Assembly (NCBI RefSeq): GCF_900110455.1
Contig: NZ_FOIS01000007.1
Location: 1 to 51,561 of the forward strand
DNA: 51,561 nucleotides
From: Natrinema salifodinae
GTDB lineage: Archaea; Halobacteriota; Halobacteria; Halobacteriales; Natrialbaceae
Direction: 5' to 3'
The translations under genes were made by a program, and so were the position numbers. A model generated the notes under the pieces. That model saw only the letters and a program-made list of their open reading frames with translations. It ran no database searches and had not been told where the DNA came from. This document shows positions 31,849 through 40,922 of the stretch, one piece after another. Numbering within the stretch: the stretch's first letter is position 1; the number at the start of each line of letters is the position of its first letter.

Positions 31849-32809
31849 GACCACGTCGCCGGGCTCGAAGTTCAACCCCTTCAACTGGCCAGACCACCTC
31901 CGACAGCGCCGGACCAAAGACCCAGACGAGCCGTCAGCTCGAGACGTTCATGATCCCCATACGTGGGAGGACCCGGACCCGTCGATCCGCGAACGACTCA
32001 CGCCGAGTACGGCCGCCCAGTGGCTCTTACTCGGTGCTGGCCTCTTACTGTCTGCTGGGTTGGTCCTGTATCTGTATCCGATATTTGGAACGACGTTCAA
32101 GAATCCGCTGGCGCTTGGTGCGTTCGGATTCCTGTCTTACAGCCTCTTGGTGTACCTGAAAGGCCGGCAGGACGGCATTCAAGCCTACATCGACATGGCA
32201 AAGTCGCTGGTCTACTACGGCGACGACTTCGATCTCCGCCTTGGGGAAGAGCAAGGCGAGCAAGCCGGTCGGTCGCTGTTTTCGCCCTACGTCGATCTCT
32301 CCTATGGTGGCTTCAACTCCCGCCCGCTCAAGAAGCGAGACCTCCCCTACGAGGCGTCGAAACTCCGGTCGAACCGGAGCGACGACGCGGGCGAGGAACC
32401 CGTCGTTGATCGACTGAACGCGACGACGGTCACGAAAGAGACCGACAACTTCGGCACGGTCATGTTCACCCACGCCTCGGACCTCGAGTACGACGAGTTC
32501 GGGCTCTACTCGGATCGCTATACGCCACTGCCGAACGAAATGGACGAGGATGTCGTCGACAACGTGAACCAGCTTATCGACAGTCTCGAGCACTCGATTA
32601 AGACGCTTGACCAGAAGGTCGACATGTACCAGGAATCCAACGAAGAGCTTCGTAACGTCAAAGAGAGCCAGACCGCGCCGCAACTCAAAGAAACGCTGCA
32701 ACTGCTGGGTATGCTCCGTGGGATGTTCGACCAGGACGGCCGCCGAACGACGGACGTGGAGGACTTCGAGAACCCCTACGACAAACTCGAGGAGGAGATG
32801 AACCAATGA
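31841..32809 (+). CDS. Membrane protein with two TM helices and cytoplasmic coiled coil
   Basis: A 322-aa protein. The N-terminal 60 residues are soluble (SPGSKFNPFNWPDHLRQRRT). TM helices lie at about 67-88 and 98-113 (AQWLLLGAGLLLSAGLVLYL, ALGAFGFLSYSLLVYLKGRQ). The C-terminal 200 residues are acidic, with a coiled coil near 240-275 (VNQLIDSLEHSIKTLDQKVD). The stop overlaps the next start (ATGA). The build is that of a secretion-channel subunit, but no family is recognised. Confidence 0.75.
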   Translation: MSETTSPGSKFNPFNWPDHLRQRRTKDPDEPSARDVHDPHTWEDPDPSIRERLTPSTAAQWLLLGAGLLLSAGLVLYLYPIFGTTFKNPLALGAFGFLSYSLLVYLKGRQDGIQAYIDMAKSLVYYGDDFDLRLGEEQGEQAGRSLFSPYVDLSYGGFNSRPLKKRDLPYEASKLRSNRSDDAGEEPVVDRLNATTVTKETDNFGTVMFTHASDLEYDEFGLYSDRYTPLPNEMDEDVVDNVNQLIDSLEHSIKTLDQKVDMYQESNEELRNVKESQTAPQLKETLQLLGMLRGMFDQDGRRTTDVEDFENPYDKLEEEMNQ

Positions 32810-34380
32810 GACGCATCACCACGGCCCTGCTTGCACTGCTGGCGATCTCGTCGCTGCTCGTCGCCGCGTCGGGGACTGCCTTCGCGGATGAACGAGCGGA
32901 GGTAACGGTCTCGCAACCGGACTACATCGACGCTGAGGTCTCGACCGACCGCGCCGAAAACGCGACCGTCTACCACGCCCACGGCCCCGAACAGACGCTT
33001 ACACTCGAGAATGCGAACTACTCGAACGTGACCGACGTCGGAGTCCTCGACGGCCCCGGAACGATCGAACCGAACGACGCAACCGAGACGTTCACGTTCG
33101 ATCCGCAGGGCAACGAGGCAACGACACGCGTCTATTTCGACGTCCGCGAGAACGGCGCAACGACGCGGTATATCGCTGATGTTCGCGTCTCAGACGTTGC
33201 GTGGGCGCACGTTCCCCAGAGTAAGTACGACGACCAACAGGACGAACTTTCAACGTGGGAATCAGTCAAACGCGACGCCCAGAACATCGCACCCGGGCAG
33301 GACCCAACGGAGACGATTCGGAGCGGCCTCCAGAAAGAGGGTTTCTTCGCGTCCCCCGGCCAGTCGTTGCTCAACGACATGATCGGGACGGTGACGATGC
33401 TGTTCTGGACGCCCGGCGGGCTCGTCATCGGCGGTCTGATCCTCGCGATTGTGGTCGTCTCGATCGCGAAACACTACCGCTACCGGAACCGCACGCAGAA
33501 ACAGTTCGCCGAACTCGAGGAAATGCAACGCGAGATCGACGACGCGTGGCTTCAGAAGGCTCGAAAGATCATCCCGCAGATGAGCCTCAACGAGATGTTC
33601 CCCGACCACATCGCCCGTGCACTCCGTGACCACCTTGGTCGGAACACGTGGCTGGCGTTCAAGCAGTACAGCCTCTTCCGGTCGCCGGCGTCGGTCAAAG
33701 GAACGATGCTCCAGATGATGGCCCAGGTCGGCTACGTCGGCCGCCTCGAGTACGACGAAAACGGCCAGCTTATCGAGGCACGTGCGGTGAAAGGCTCGCT
33801 CGAGGACGATGGTGACGATGACGGAGAGTCGATCCCGATCTCCGACGGCGGCGAGCGAACCGGCCACGTGGAAACGTTCGACCTCTCGAATCTCGAGTAC
33901 GAAAACGACCGTGCTCGCGAGATTATCGAGATGATCCCGGCCGACGACCTCGATGAGCGCGTGTTCGACGAGGAGATCGATATCTCGCGGGTCAACTTCC
34001 CGATCGACAACGACGAGGTGAGCGACGCCGAGCTGATCGACGAACTGAACCCCTCCTTCCCCGGCGACTTCGAGGACCGCGAACAGTACGCTCGCGTCCT
34101 CGCTGAACTCATGCAGTTCGTCGCCGACCACGACACGTACACCGACGACGAGGGCAACGTCCGCCGGGAGATGGACCTGCTGTCGTTCCTGATGGAGATG
34201 GATACAATTCTCCACGACGAGGCAGACTTCCCGCCCGCGTACATGTACCAGAAAGAGTTGCTGTGCGCTGCTGAACACATGGACAAAGGTGAGCGACTGA
34301 ACGAACGCGTCGAATCCGCCGAACTCGACGGCGTCTCGAGTTCCCGAATCAACCTTGATGGCGTCGGAGGTGCTGACTGA
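32806..34380 (+). CDS. Bitopic membrane protein with signal peptide and large cytoplasmic domain
   Basis: A 524-aa protein. A signal peptide at residues 1-27 is followed by a beta ectodomain to about 190 (AEVTVSQPDYIDAEVSTDRA). One TM helix lies at 193-221 (IGTVTMLFWTPGGLVIGGLI). A 300-residue cytoplasmic part starts with a basic helix (KHYRYRNRTQKQFAELEEMQ) and continues acidic. It shares its stop base with the start of the next gene. Its spanning build could link outside and inside parts of an export machine. Confidence 0.75.
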   Translation: MRRITTALLALLAISSLLVAASGTAFADERAEVTVSQPDYIDAEVSTDRAENATVYHAHGPEQTLTLENANYSNVTDVGVLDGPGTIEPNDATETFTFDPQGNEATTRVYFDVRENGATTRYIADVRVSDVAWAHVPQSKYDDQQDELSTWESVKRDAQNIAPGQDPTETIRSGLQKEGFFASPGQSLLNDMIGTVTMLFWTPGGLVIGGLILAIVVVSIAKHYRYRNRTQKQFAELEEMQREIDDAWLQKARKIIPQMSLNEMFPDHIARALRDHLGRNTWLAFKQYSLFRSPASVKGTMLQMMAQVGYVGRLEYDENGQLIEARAVKGSLEDDGDDDGESIPISDGGERTGHVETFDLSNLEYENDRAREIIEMIPADDLDERVFDEEIDISRVNFPIDNDEVSDAELIDELNPSFPGDFEDREQYARVLAELMQFVADHDTYTDDEGNVRREMDLLSFLMEMDTILHDEADFPPAYMYQKELLCAAEHMDKGERLNERVESAELDGVSSSRINLDGVGGAD

Positions 34381-36299
34381 TGGTCCTGCGGCTACTCGAG
34401 AAGAGTGCACCGGTGAAACTCGAGGGAACGGACCGCTTTGCCTTCCGTTGGGGGCTGGCGTACATCATCTTCTTGCTGGCCGCCTCTGCGGCCCTGTTGC
34501 GTCTCCTCGGGGGCTCGAGTACTGTCAGCCAGTGGCGGACGGCCGTCTCGTGGCTCGCGTTCGCGACGCTGATCTTCTTCATCGCCGCGGCGAACAGCTA
34601 CCTCAAGTACGACGCGACCGACGAACGCGAACGCGACCACCTGCGGGCGATTCGGCCCCAGTTGATCAACGTCTCACCGACGAAACTGACGATTCACCGA
34701 AGCGAATCCCTCGCCGGCTATCACGACCGGATTCTCGGGCTGTTCGACGGCGAACGGCCCGACGACGTCGCGACGGTCCGTGAATCGCTTGCAGAGTTCC
34801 GCCAGGTATGGGACGAACGGACCCGTGTCCTGCCGGGGCTTGCCTCGAAGTTGGCCTACGAGGGTGCCTTTATCCTCGTTGCTGGGTCGGTCCTGTACCT
34901 CCCGATATCGTGGTGGTCTGGGGGCGAATCAGCCGGCTTCAACATCACGCTCGAGCCGGTTGTCTCACTCCTTGGGACGCTTGCGACCGCGTTCCCCGGC
35001 TCGGAGGTTGCCCTTCCGCTTGGCCTGTCGCTGGTTTTGCTCGCCGGCGAAGCGCTGTACCGGCACTGGTTGGCCCTGTCGCTCACCCTCTTTGCCGGCG
35101 CGGCCGTCATTACGTGGCTCGACCGTGTCACCGCCGAGGATCTGGACGTAACGCTGTACCCCGACCGACGGGTCGCGGCCAGCGGCCTGGTCGGTGTCCT
35201 CGCGATGATCTACGTCGTCGGGGCGGCCGTCGCGACCGTCGTCGGCGGACTGTTCGGACTCGTCGGCCTATCGATCATCGGCGACGTACTCGGGCTGCTT
35301 GCGGCCGGCTTTATCGCCGTCGTGTTCGGCCGAGACGCCGTCGCCGACCTGCGTGCCCGTCTCGTCACGCGCCAGCAGTGGCCCGACGAGAACACCGAAC
35401 TCGTGGCCGTCTACCTCGTCTGCCGGAAGGTCTTCGCGGCCGCTGGCTTGCTCTGTCTGCCGCTGGTGGTCGCGTACTCGGTGTCTGTTGTCGGGAGCGG
35501 CCGCCTCTTTGCCGTCGCTCTCGAGGTGGCCCGCGCCCCGTGGCACATCAAACTCCCTGCGGTGGCCGTCGTTGTCTTCGCGCTGGCACTCGTCGCGCGG
35601 AACTACCCCGATCTCGCCTCGCAACTCCGCGAGGCCTGCCGCCGGGCGCTGAGTTCCCAGCTCGTCCGCGGGATGTTATTTTCTCGTGGGATTCCGATTC
35701 TCGCCGTCCTCGTCGGCTTCGGGCTCTCGTTCCCATTTGCCGTTCAGTCCGGTGCTGGCCCGCCGGCAGCGATCCTCGTCGGCATCATCGTCGGAGCGTT
35801 CGCGAGACTCGCGACGATGGCATGGCAGGCGTCGAAATACCGCTTTATCGACTTCGCCAACCGCGATAGCGGCCGGTCGGAGGTCGTTGTCGAAGCGTTC
35901 ACGCTCGAGGACGCCGACGGCGAGGACATCTATGTGGCCCGCGTGGACGGCCACGAACTCGCCCACCGGGACAAAGACGTCCTCGTGGGCGTCGTCCTGA
36001 AAGAAGTGCGTGAGCGCCTCGAGAGCGGCGAGATTCGCCCCTCATTCGCCCACTACTACTTCGAAGAAGCGACCGAGCACGGTCACGTCGATATCGGCTT
36101 TGTCGCCGACGAGTACCGCGGTGATATCAAGACCCGCATCGACGCGACGCTACGCGAGCACGATGGTGAGCTCGAGGTCGAAAAGCTGGACAAAGAAATG
36201 AAAGCAGAGTACGCCGACGCCGCGTACAAGCAAGCGATTCGGGCGCTCGAGGGACGCGGTGAGATCGACGTTCGGCGCGGGAAGTACGTCCTGCACTGA
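34380..36299 (+). CDS. Large polytopic membrane protein with soluble C-terminal domain
   Basis: A 639-aa protein starting at ATG 34380 within TGATG. Roughly ten to twelve hydrophobic helices span residues 25-490 (LAYIIFLLAASAALLRLLGG, LVGVLAMIYVVGAAVATVVG). The last 145 residues are soluble (DGEDIYVARVDGHELAHRDK) and end in a winged-helix-like segment (YKQAIRALEGRGEIDVRRGK). A pore-like, many-TM protein beside a HerA/VirD4-type ATPase recalls VirB6/TrbL-type components, but sequence alone does not establish that. Confidence 0.75.
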   Translation: MVLRLLEKSAPVKLEGTDRFAFRWGLAYIIFLLAASAALLRLLGGSSTVSQWRTAVSWLAFATLIFFIAAANSYLKYDATDERERDHLRAIRPQLINVSPTKLTIHRSESLAGYHDRILGLFDGERPDDVATVRESLAEFRQVWDERTRVLPGLASKLAYEGAFILVAGSVLYLPISWWSGGESAGFNITLEPVVSLLGTLATAFPGSEVALPLGLSLVLLAGEALYRHWLALSLTLFAGAAVITWLDRVTAEDLDVTLYPDRRVAASGLVGVLAMIYVVGAAVATVVGGLFGLVGLSIIGDVLGLLAAGFIAVVFGRDAVADLRARLVTRQQWPDENTELVAVYLVCRKVFAAAGLLCLPLVVAYSVSVVGSGRLFAVALEVARAPWHIKLPAVAVVVFALALVARNYPDLASQLREACRRALSSQLVRGMLFSRGIPILAVLVGFGLSFPFAVQSGAGPPAAILVGIIVGAFARLATMAWQASKYRFIDFANRDSGRSEVVVEAFTLEDADGEDIYVARVDGHELAHRDKDVLVGVVLKEVRERLESGEIRPSFAHYYFEEATEHGHVDIGFVADEYRGDIKTRIDATLREHDGELEVEKLDKEMKAEYADAAYKQAIRALEGRGEIDVRRGKYVLH

Positions 36300-36679
36300 T
36301 GTACGACGATCCGTCAGTGTGGGAACTCGGCCTCATCGCGGCGATCATCCTCGCGGCAAGCGTCCGCGACCGCCTCGAAAGCGACCCCGACCCCATCGAG
36401 GAGGCCAAACGCCTCTACGCCGAGGGCATGATCGACGAACCAGAACTCGAGCGCCGCATCGAGGAGGCCGTCGACGACGACCACGAGGCGATCCGGCTGG
36501 TCGTCGAGGACGTCAATGGCGTCTCTGACTCACGCTCGAAGGCGATCGCCCGCGAGTACGACTCGCTGGACGAGCTGCGTGCGTCCGATCGGGAGAAACT
36601 CGAGGGCGTGCCGGGGATTGGAGAGGAGTTGGCCGAGGCCGTGCTCGAAAGGGTTCGATCCACCGGAAACGCGGAGTGA
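36299..36679 (+). CDS. TM-SHOCT-like-helix-hairpin-helix protein
   Basis: A 126-aa protein. A single TM segment, LGLIAAIILAASV, lies near residue 10. PIEEAKRLYAEGMIDEPELE then RRIEEAV is a SHOCT-like segment. VNGVSDSRSKAIAREYDSLD and EKLEGVPGIGEELAEAVLER form two helix-hairpin-helix motifs, a non-specific DNA-binding fold. A membrane-tethered DNA binder as the last gene of the membrane operon would suit bringing DNA to an exporter. The stop of the polytopic gene overlaps its start. Confidence 0.8.
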   Translation: MYDDPSVWELGLIAAIILAASVRDRLESDPDPIEEAKRLYAEGMIDEPELERRIEEAVDDDHEAIRLVVEDVNGVSDSRSKAIAREYDSLDELRASDREKLEGVPGIGEELAEAVLERVRSTGNAE

Positions 36680-36925
36680 TAGGTACGTAACCAGGCTCTA
36701 TCGAGTATGGGAGCGTGATGGGCTCTCGCTACCACTCTCATTATGTAACTTATCGATGGCCCAGGGAGTGAATAGGTACAATGTGATTTCGAAGTTATTC
36801 AGACAGAGGTTGATCGCAATTTCTTCAACCATACATATATAGTGTAATTACGAGTGACCCATTTAAAGAGAGACCAGCTTAGAGAAGTGCCTCTACCTCG
36901 AAAGCGATCAACACGTAGGCCGTAT
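36680..36925. other. Convergent AT-rich intergenic region
   Basis: This separates the end of the late region from the minus-strand membrane hydrolase. It includes AT-rich stretches (for example 36833-36848) but no clear terminator hairpin or gene. Confidence 0.35.
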
Positions 36926-37495
36926 CTATCGATCTACCCAATGCGTGTGCACGAGCACGCCAACAACACCCGCAGCCCCAATTATCGTTGCGAGTTTTAT
37001 CTCGAGTGACAGCGATCTCCTAGATAGGAGCAACGCGACTCCACCGAAAAACACAGCGAACCCAACCGTATGAGTGACGCCACGATGGGTTAGCAGTTCA
37101 TCAAGGCTGTGTCCCGCTCCTTTTGCAACTGCCGCAAGCCCGACTACCAGTACACTACTACCAACCACGCTGACGGGGAGTTCTGTCAGTCCGAGCGCAG
37201 TCACCAATTTCAATCCGACCATCCTCGGTATCCATGGATTTTGTACGGACACGAATAGAGCCCCAACGACAGCCGTGCCGATGAGGATTTTCCCAAGGTA
37301 TCGTCTCGGGATAGACGAATGGATGTCGATATCTGGAAGCACTGATCCTATTAATAGAACAGTGAATACGCCTCCGATTAGAATTGCTATCGTTCGTGGG
37401 GGATAGCCCTCTTTAATCGCATATGTGCCCGCAAGAGCGGCAGCAACGATCGCTACGATTGCTCCCGCTCGAACGTGTTCGTCGAACCCACCCAT
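36926..37495 (-). CDS. Metal-dependent membrane hydrolase, YdjM/DUF457-like
   Basis: A 189-aa protein from ATG 37495 (MGGFDEHVRA). About six TM helices are present. The conserved LLIGSVLPDIDIHSSIPRRY and LLTHRGVTHTVGFAVFFGGV carry the Asp and His residues of the LexA-regulated, YdjM-like family. Such genes are frequent on haloarchaeal genomes and elements. Role in lipid or envelope metabolism is presumed, not shown. It is a single-gene unit next to the integrase. Confidence 0.85.
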   Translation of the reverse strand: MGGFDEHVRAGAIVAIVAAALAGTYAIKEGYPPRTIAILIGGVFTVLLIGSVLPDIDIHSSIPRRYLGKILIGTAVVGALFVSVQNPWIPRMVGLKLVTALGLTELPVSVVGSSVLVVGLAAVAKGAGHSLDELLTHRGVTHTVGFAVFFGGVALLLSRRSLSLEIKLATIIGAAGVVGVLVHTHWVDR

Positions 37496-37563
37496 TTTGA
37501 TCAGGTAGAACCAGAACCTCACATGATAAAGAAGTTCGTGAACGCGAGACCGTCACACAGGAG

Positions 37564-38718
37564 CTACTCACGAACCTCGTCGATACTCTTCGAGACGTCT
37601 TCCATTTGAAGGTCTGAATACGCTTCGTGTGTTGTCTCGATAGACTGGTGCCGCAACGCTTCTTGAGCCTTTTCGGACATGCCATTCGCGTACAGGTCGC
37701 GACCGAGCGCCCGTCGAGCGCCGTGGAGCGTGAGATAGTCGTAATCGCCGTCGGGGTCGATGTTCGCCTCTTTCGTGAGTCGTTTCAACAGCCGGCGAAC
37801 GCCCTCTTTGGAGATCGACGGCGGCGGGACCTCATGTTCACGGTGTAGCGAGTCGAGAACCTCGGTTTTCCCCGCGTCGCCCCTACCCTCGAGTGCCGCA
37901 GATACCGCTTCCTCACTGACCGTTTCCTCGAGTCGGTCCTTTTTCGATCCATAGTGGCCGGTCGGGAAGACTGGCCACTCGTCGGTCGGCGGCTCGAGGA
38001 AACCGTACCACCGATCGAGCACGTTGTGAACGCTTTCGGGGAACGGTGCCTCTTCGTACTCGCGAGACTTTCCATACACTTCGATCAACTGCCGGTCGAA
38101 ATCGACGTCCGACCAGCGCAGGCCCGGTCGCTTGTCGTCTTTCGGGTCGGCGAACAATTCCGCTCCGCGTGCGCCGGTGCCGCCGAGCATCACCACGATC
38201 GCCCGGTCGCGCAGTGCCGTCTGTGCGTCGGTTCGGATCGTTCCCTCGAGCGCCATGTCGACACGCTTGGTCGCGTAGTGCTCGAGTTGCTTTCGGTCGC
38301 GGTCTGACCAGTACTGGGTTTTCCGCTTCCCGTCGTCCTGCGGGAGTGGGTCCTCTGCCGTGTTCGTATTCGCCGGGTTCGTCTCGAGGTGCTGTTCGCG
38401 GACACACCACGACAGGAACGCCCGCACGTAGGCGAAGTACGTCTGTGCCGTCGACGCCGCGAGTCGTTCGTCCGGGTCGTCCTCGAGTTTGACCTTATCG
38501 TAGAGGTGTTCGCTGAACCGGCGGACGTGTGTCGGCTCGAGGTCGCCGACCAGCTCGACGCCGAGTTCGTTCCGGCAGTGTCTCGCGAATCGGTACAGCG
38601 GCGAGCGCATGGTCGTCTCGGACCCGTCGGCTTTGATCTTGTACCGTAGGTAGTCGTCGACGGCCTCGCGGACAGTCGTTCCCCCGGAGTTAGCCCGTCT
38701 CTCGCTGGGTGTAGACAT
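37564..38718 (-). CDS. Tyrosine recombinase (integrase/Xer-like)
   Basis: A 384-aa protein. The N-terminal SAM-like domain (about 15-130) precedes a catalytic domain with GTGARGAELFADPKDDKRPG (first Arg), DYLTLHGARRALGRDLYANG (His-x-x-Arg), EALRHQSIETTHEAYSDLQM (His and nucleophile Tyr). All expected residues appear. It could integrate the element, resolve dimers or invert DNA. No attachment site is seen beside it. Confidence 0.93.
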   Translation of the reverse strand: MSTPSERRANSGGTTVREAVDDYLRYKIKADGSETTMRSPLYRFARHCRNELGVELVGDLEPTHVRRFSEHLYDKVKLEDDPDERLAASTAQTYFAYVRAFLSWCVREQHLETNPANTNTAEDPLPQDDGKRKTQYWSDRDRKQLEHYATKRVDMALEGTIRTDAQTALRDRAIVVMLGGTGARGAELFADPKDDKRPGLRWSDVDFDRQLIEVYGKSREYEEAPFPESVHNVLDRWYGFLEPPTDEWPVFPTGHYGSKKDRLEETVSEEAVSAALEGRGDAGKTEVLDSLHREHEVPPPSISKEGVRRLLKRLTKEANIDPDGDYDYLTLHGARRALGRDLYANGMSEKAQEALRHQSIETTHEAYSDLQMEDVSKSIDEVRE

Positions 38719-38755
38719 TCGTATGTGGGGTACAGTGTCTACCCTAGTAAAGTCC

Positions 38756-38781
38756 CTTGGTTAAACTGGTATTTAGCCAAG
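38756..38781. promoter_or_regulatory. 10-bp hairpin upstream of the integrase
   Basis: CTTGGTTAAA (38756-38765) pairs with TTTAGCCAAG (38772-38781) with one G-T, loop CTGGTA. It may be an operator or terminator between parB-like and integrase genes. Confidence 0.4.
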
Positions 38782-38865
38782 TGTATCAAATAAGGCCTGT
38801 ATCGTCTAATATCAGTACTTTCGAGACCCAACACCGCAAAATAGTATTCTATATACTGTATGTCG

Positions 38866-39219
38866 CTATAGCTTTCTTTCCTCTTCGATTAACTCCGCGA
38901 CACGTTCTGGTTCTTCCGACGCTAATCGCAAGACGGCGTCGTGAATTTCCCGTTTTTCTTCGTCTCGAATACCTGCTTTTCGCAGTTCAGGGATGATCGT
39001 GATACCGAGCGCGTCGTCGAAATTGTCCCACGTCTCGCCTCGAGCATAGAGCGGCCGTTGTCGAACCTCGGAGTATTCGAACGGCGGCCCCTCGGTTCCA
39101 GCACTCTCCTCTGTCTCTCGAGTAGGCTTGTCTGACGACTGTTCTCGGTGAGTATCATCCGAATCAGATTCTGACGACGAGTCGGCATCGCTCTCGAGGT
39201 CGTCGAACGGATTGCTCAT
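38866..39219 (-). CDS. Small ParA-partner protein
   Basis: A 117-aa protein beginning MSNPFDDLES and coupled to parA by an ATGA overlap. The first 45 residues are acidic and disordered. The C-terminal part (YARGETWDNFDDALGITIIP then KREIHDAVLRLASEEPERVA) is helical. Position and size suit the small DNA-binding partner of archaeal ParA systems, although it has no classical ParB sequence. Confidence 0.65.
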   Translation of the reverse strand: MSNPFDDLESDADSSSESDSDDTHREQSSDKPTRETEESAGTEGPPFEYSEVRQRPLYARGETWDNFDDALGITIIPELRKAGIRDEEKREIHDAVLRLASEEPERVAELIEEERKL

Positions 39220-40103
39220 CGATCGACACCTCCGTTCGAGACGATCCCCGCAAGCTCCTCGTAGTACGGGATTTGGTCGCTCTCTGGGTCGTGATCCTGC
39301 AGCGGCTGGTTATGCTGTAGCGACCGGGAGAGTGCCGATCGGTGGCGAATTCCCGGCTTCGGCGTCGCGATCTCCCCGCTATCGATTTGGTCGAACTCGT
39401 CAGCCGTGATCCGAGCAAAGTCCGGTACTGCTTCTTGGAGCGGTTGTCCAGGGTTGACCTCGTAGCTGGCCGTATTGAGATTCTCGAGAAGTTCGCGATC
39501 TTCGGTCTGCTGGTCGATCCGGTCAGAGAGTTTGTTCGGGACGACCGCGAGTACGTCGACGTCGATGTACTCACGTGCGGGTTCGATGAGTCGTTCCATC
39601 GTGCGCTTGTAGCCGCCGATCGCGCTCGAGCCCGGTTCGATCGGGATCATAACGTTGCCCGTCGCGACGAGGGCGTTGTTGTTCAGCATGCCCGGATACG
39701 CCGGACAGTCGAAGACGATGTAGTCGTACTCGTCGCCGAGAAGTGGGTCCACGATCTTCGATTTGACCCTCGCCGATCCCTGCATTGCCCCAGCAAGGTC
39801 TTTCTCAACGTCCTCGAGCGTGTTCGACGACGGTAGCAAGTCGAATCCGTACTCGGTTGACTGAATGAGGTCTGCCGGCGTCGCATTGCCCTCGAGAATT
39901 ACGTCGCCGAGATTCACGTCGCCCTGGTAGGCGTCCTCGAAGCCGAGGCCGTTTGTTGCGTGGCCGTTCGGGTCCAGGTCAGCGAACAGGACATCGCCGC
40001 GCTCAGCGAGCTGCCGAGCGAGGTTCATCGAAGTCGTGGACTTTCCGACGCCGCCCTTGAGAATGACGACACTAACTGCGCGCGGATCGTTCGTAGCTGC
40101 CAT
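39216..40103 (-). CDS. parA: ParA partition ATPase
   Basis: A 295-aa protein from ATG 40103 (MAATNDPRAVSVVILKGGVG). The deviant Walker A KGGVGKST is near residue 16, Walker A' and B-type segments follow (DVLFADLDPNGHATNGLGFE; YDYIVFDCPAYPGMLNNNAL). It is a standard ParA/Soj-like ATPase that moves plasmid copies. It lies behind a repeat-rich region (40131-40305) that could be centromere and operator, and it is coupled to the small partner gene. Confidence 0.93.
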   Translation of the reverse strand: MAATNDPRAVSVVILKGGVGKSTTSMNLARQLAERGDVLFADLDPNGHATNGLGFEDAYQGDVNLGDVILEGNATPADLIQSTEYGFDLLPSSNTLEDVEKDLAGAMQGSARVKSKIVDPLLGDEYDYIVFDCPAYPGMLNNNALVATGNVMIPIEPGSSAIGGYKRTMERLIEPAREYIDVDVLAVVPNKLSDRIDQQTEDRELLENLNTASYEVNPGQPLQEAVPDFARITADEFDQIDSGEIATPKPGIRHRSALSRSLQHNQPLQDHDPESDQIPYYEELAGIVSNGGVDR

Positions 40104-40130
40104 ATTATGTGACTCCGTCCGCTGCAGTAG

Positions 40131-40305
40131 GCGCAATAGGAGCCTATTGTGCCGAGTACTGTTTCAGCGGACGATATACACGTCATTCTATAGGTTCTTA
40201 GTTCTACTGCAATAGCTACAATAGGTACCTCAGGTAAGGTAGCTACTGTGCCTATTGTACCTACTGCACCTATTGTAGATAGTGCACGCCGCTATCAGAC
40301 AATAG
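40131..40305. repeat. CAATAGG/CCTATTG iteron cluster upstream of parA
   Basis: CAATAGG or its complement occurs at 40134, 40143, 40219, 40251 and 40269, with CAATAG at 40210 and 40300. The first two form a palindrome with a 2-nt spacer. Two 18-bp tandem units (40243-40260 and 40261-40278) agree at 15 of 18 bases. A parS-like centromere and parA operator are the likely functions. The remainder up to 40433 shows no gene. Confidence 0.75.
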
Positions 40306-40433
40306 CCACTCGACGGGGAGTAGGAGTCACAGGCGGCAAAGCCGCCCCAGTTGAAGCTGGTATTTGGCAGCCGACAGAGTCGGCACTTGAGGATATGCTC
40401 GCAAGTAGGATAGGCGTTGTGTCCTACACGTAG

Positions 40434-40634
40434 TCATGCGTCTTCGTCGCTCTCATCTTCGCCATCGGCCTGGTCCCGAGATCTCGCCGCGCGGCCGGCA
40501 TCTGTATCTGGCCAGTCTTCCCGCTGGTACTCACCAGGATGTTTGCTGTTGATGTGCTCGGTCAATTCTGAGATTTCGCGCGCCTCATATCCGCAGTCGG
40601 GATCTGGGCACTCATATACTCTGTTAGATGGCAT
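40434..40634 (-). CDS. C2H2 zinc-finger protein
   Basis: A 66-aa protein. YECPDPDCGYEAREISELTE then HINSKH is a single C2H2 finger; the remainder is an acidic tail. Small C2H2 proteins are common on archaeal viruses and plasmids as DNA-binding regulators. It lies just upstream of the parA iteron region on the same strand. Confidence 0.8.
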   Translation of the reverse strand: MPSNRVYECPDPDCGYEAREISELTEHINSKHPGEYQREDWPDTDAGRAARSRDQADGEDESDEDA

Positions 40635-40636
40635 GA

Positions 40637-40774
40637 TTACTCAGCCTCCGGAATTTTGACTTTGTATCGGCAGTCCCTATTCGGACAATTCGTGTACGCA
40701 CCCCGTGGCATGGAGCCAGTGTACGTCCAGGCGTGGTCGCACTCGTGACAGCGCATTCGGATTCCGTCGGACAT
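40637..40774 (-). CDS. 45-aa zinc-ribbon microprotein
   Basis: The product begins MSDGIRMRCHECDHAWTYTG and ends with CPNRDCRYKVKIPEAE. Two C-x2-C or C-x4-C pairs make a zinc ribbon. Its stop lies 2 nt from the start of the C2H2 gene, so they are co-transcribed. GTAGTACTAC (40781-40790), a 10-bp palindrome, lies in its promoter. Confidence 0.7.
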   Translation of the reverse strand: MSDGIRMRCHECDHAWTYTGSMPRGAYTNCPNRDCRYKVKIPEAE

Positions 40775-40922
40775 CGATGTGTAGTACTACAAAATCTCAC
40801 ATAGAAGTAGCGGTCGAATCATCCCCTCACATTCGCCTACTCCACGGGCTCGAGAAATCTGTCCGGGGGCTTGATCGATGGTGGCTACAGTTTTTTCAGA
40901 GACATCGTGATAGAAGGTGGCT

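Noticed and set aside
33262-34410. 382-aa minus-strand ORF opposite the bitopic membrane protein
   Set aside because: Antisense shadow; the plus frame has signal peptide, TM helix and coupled starts.
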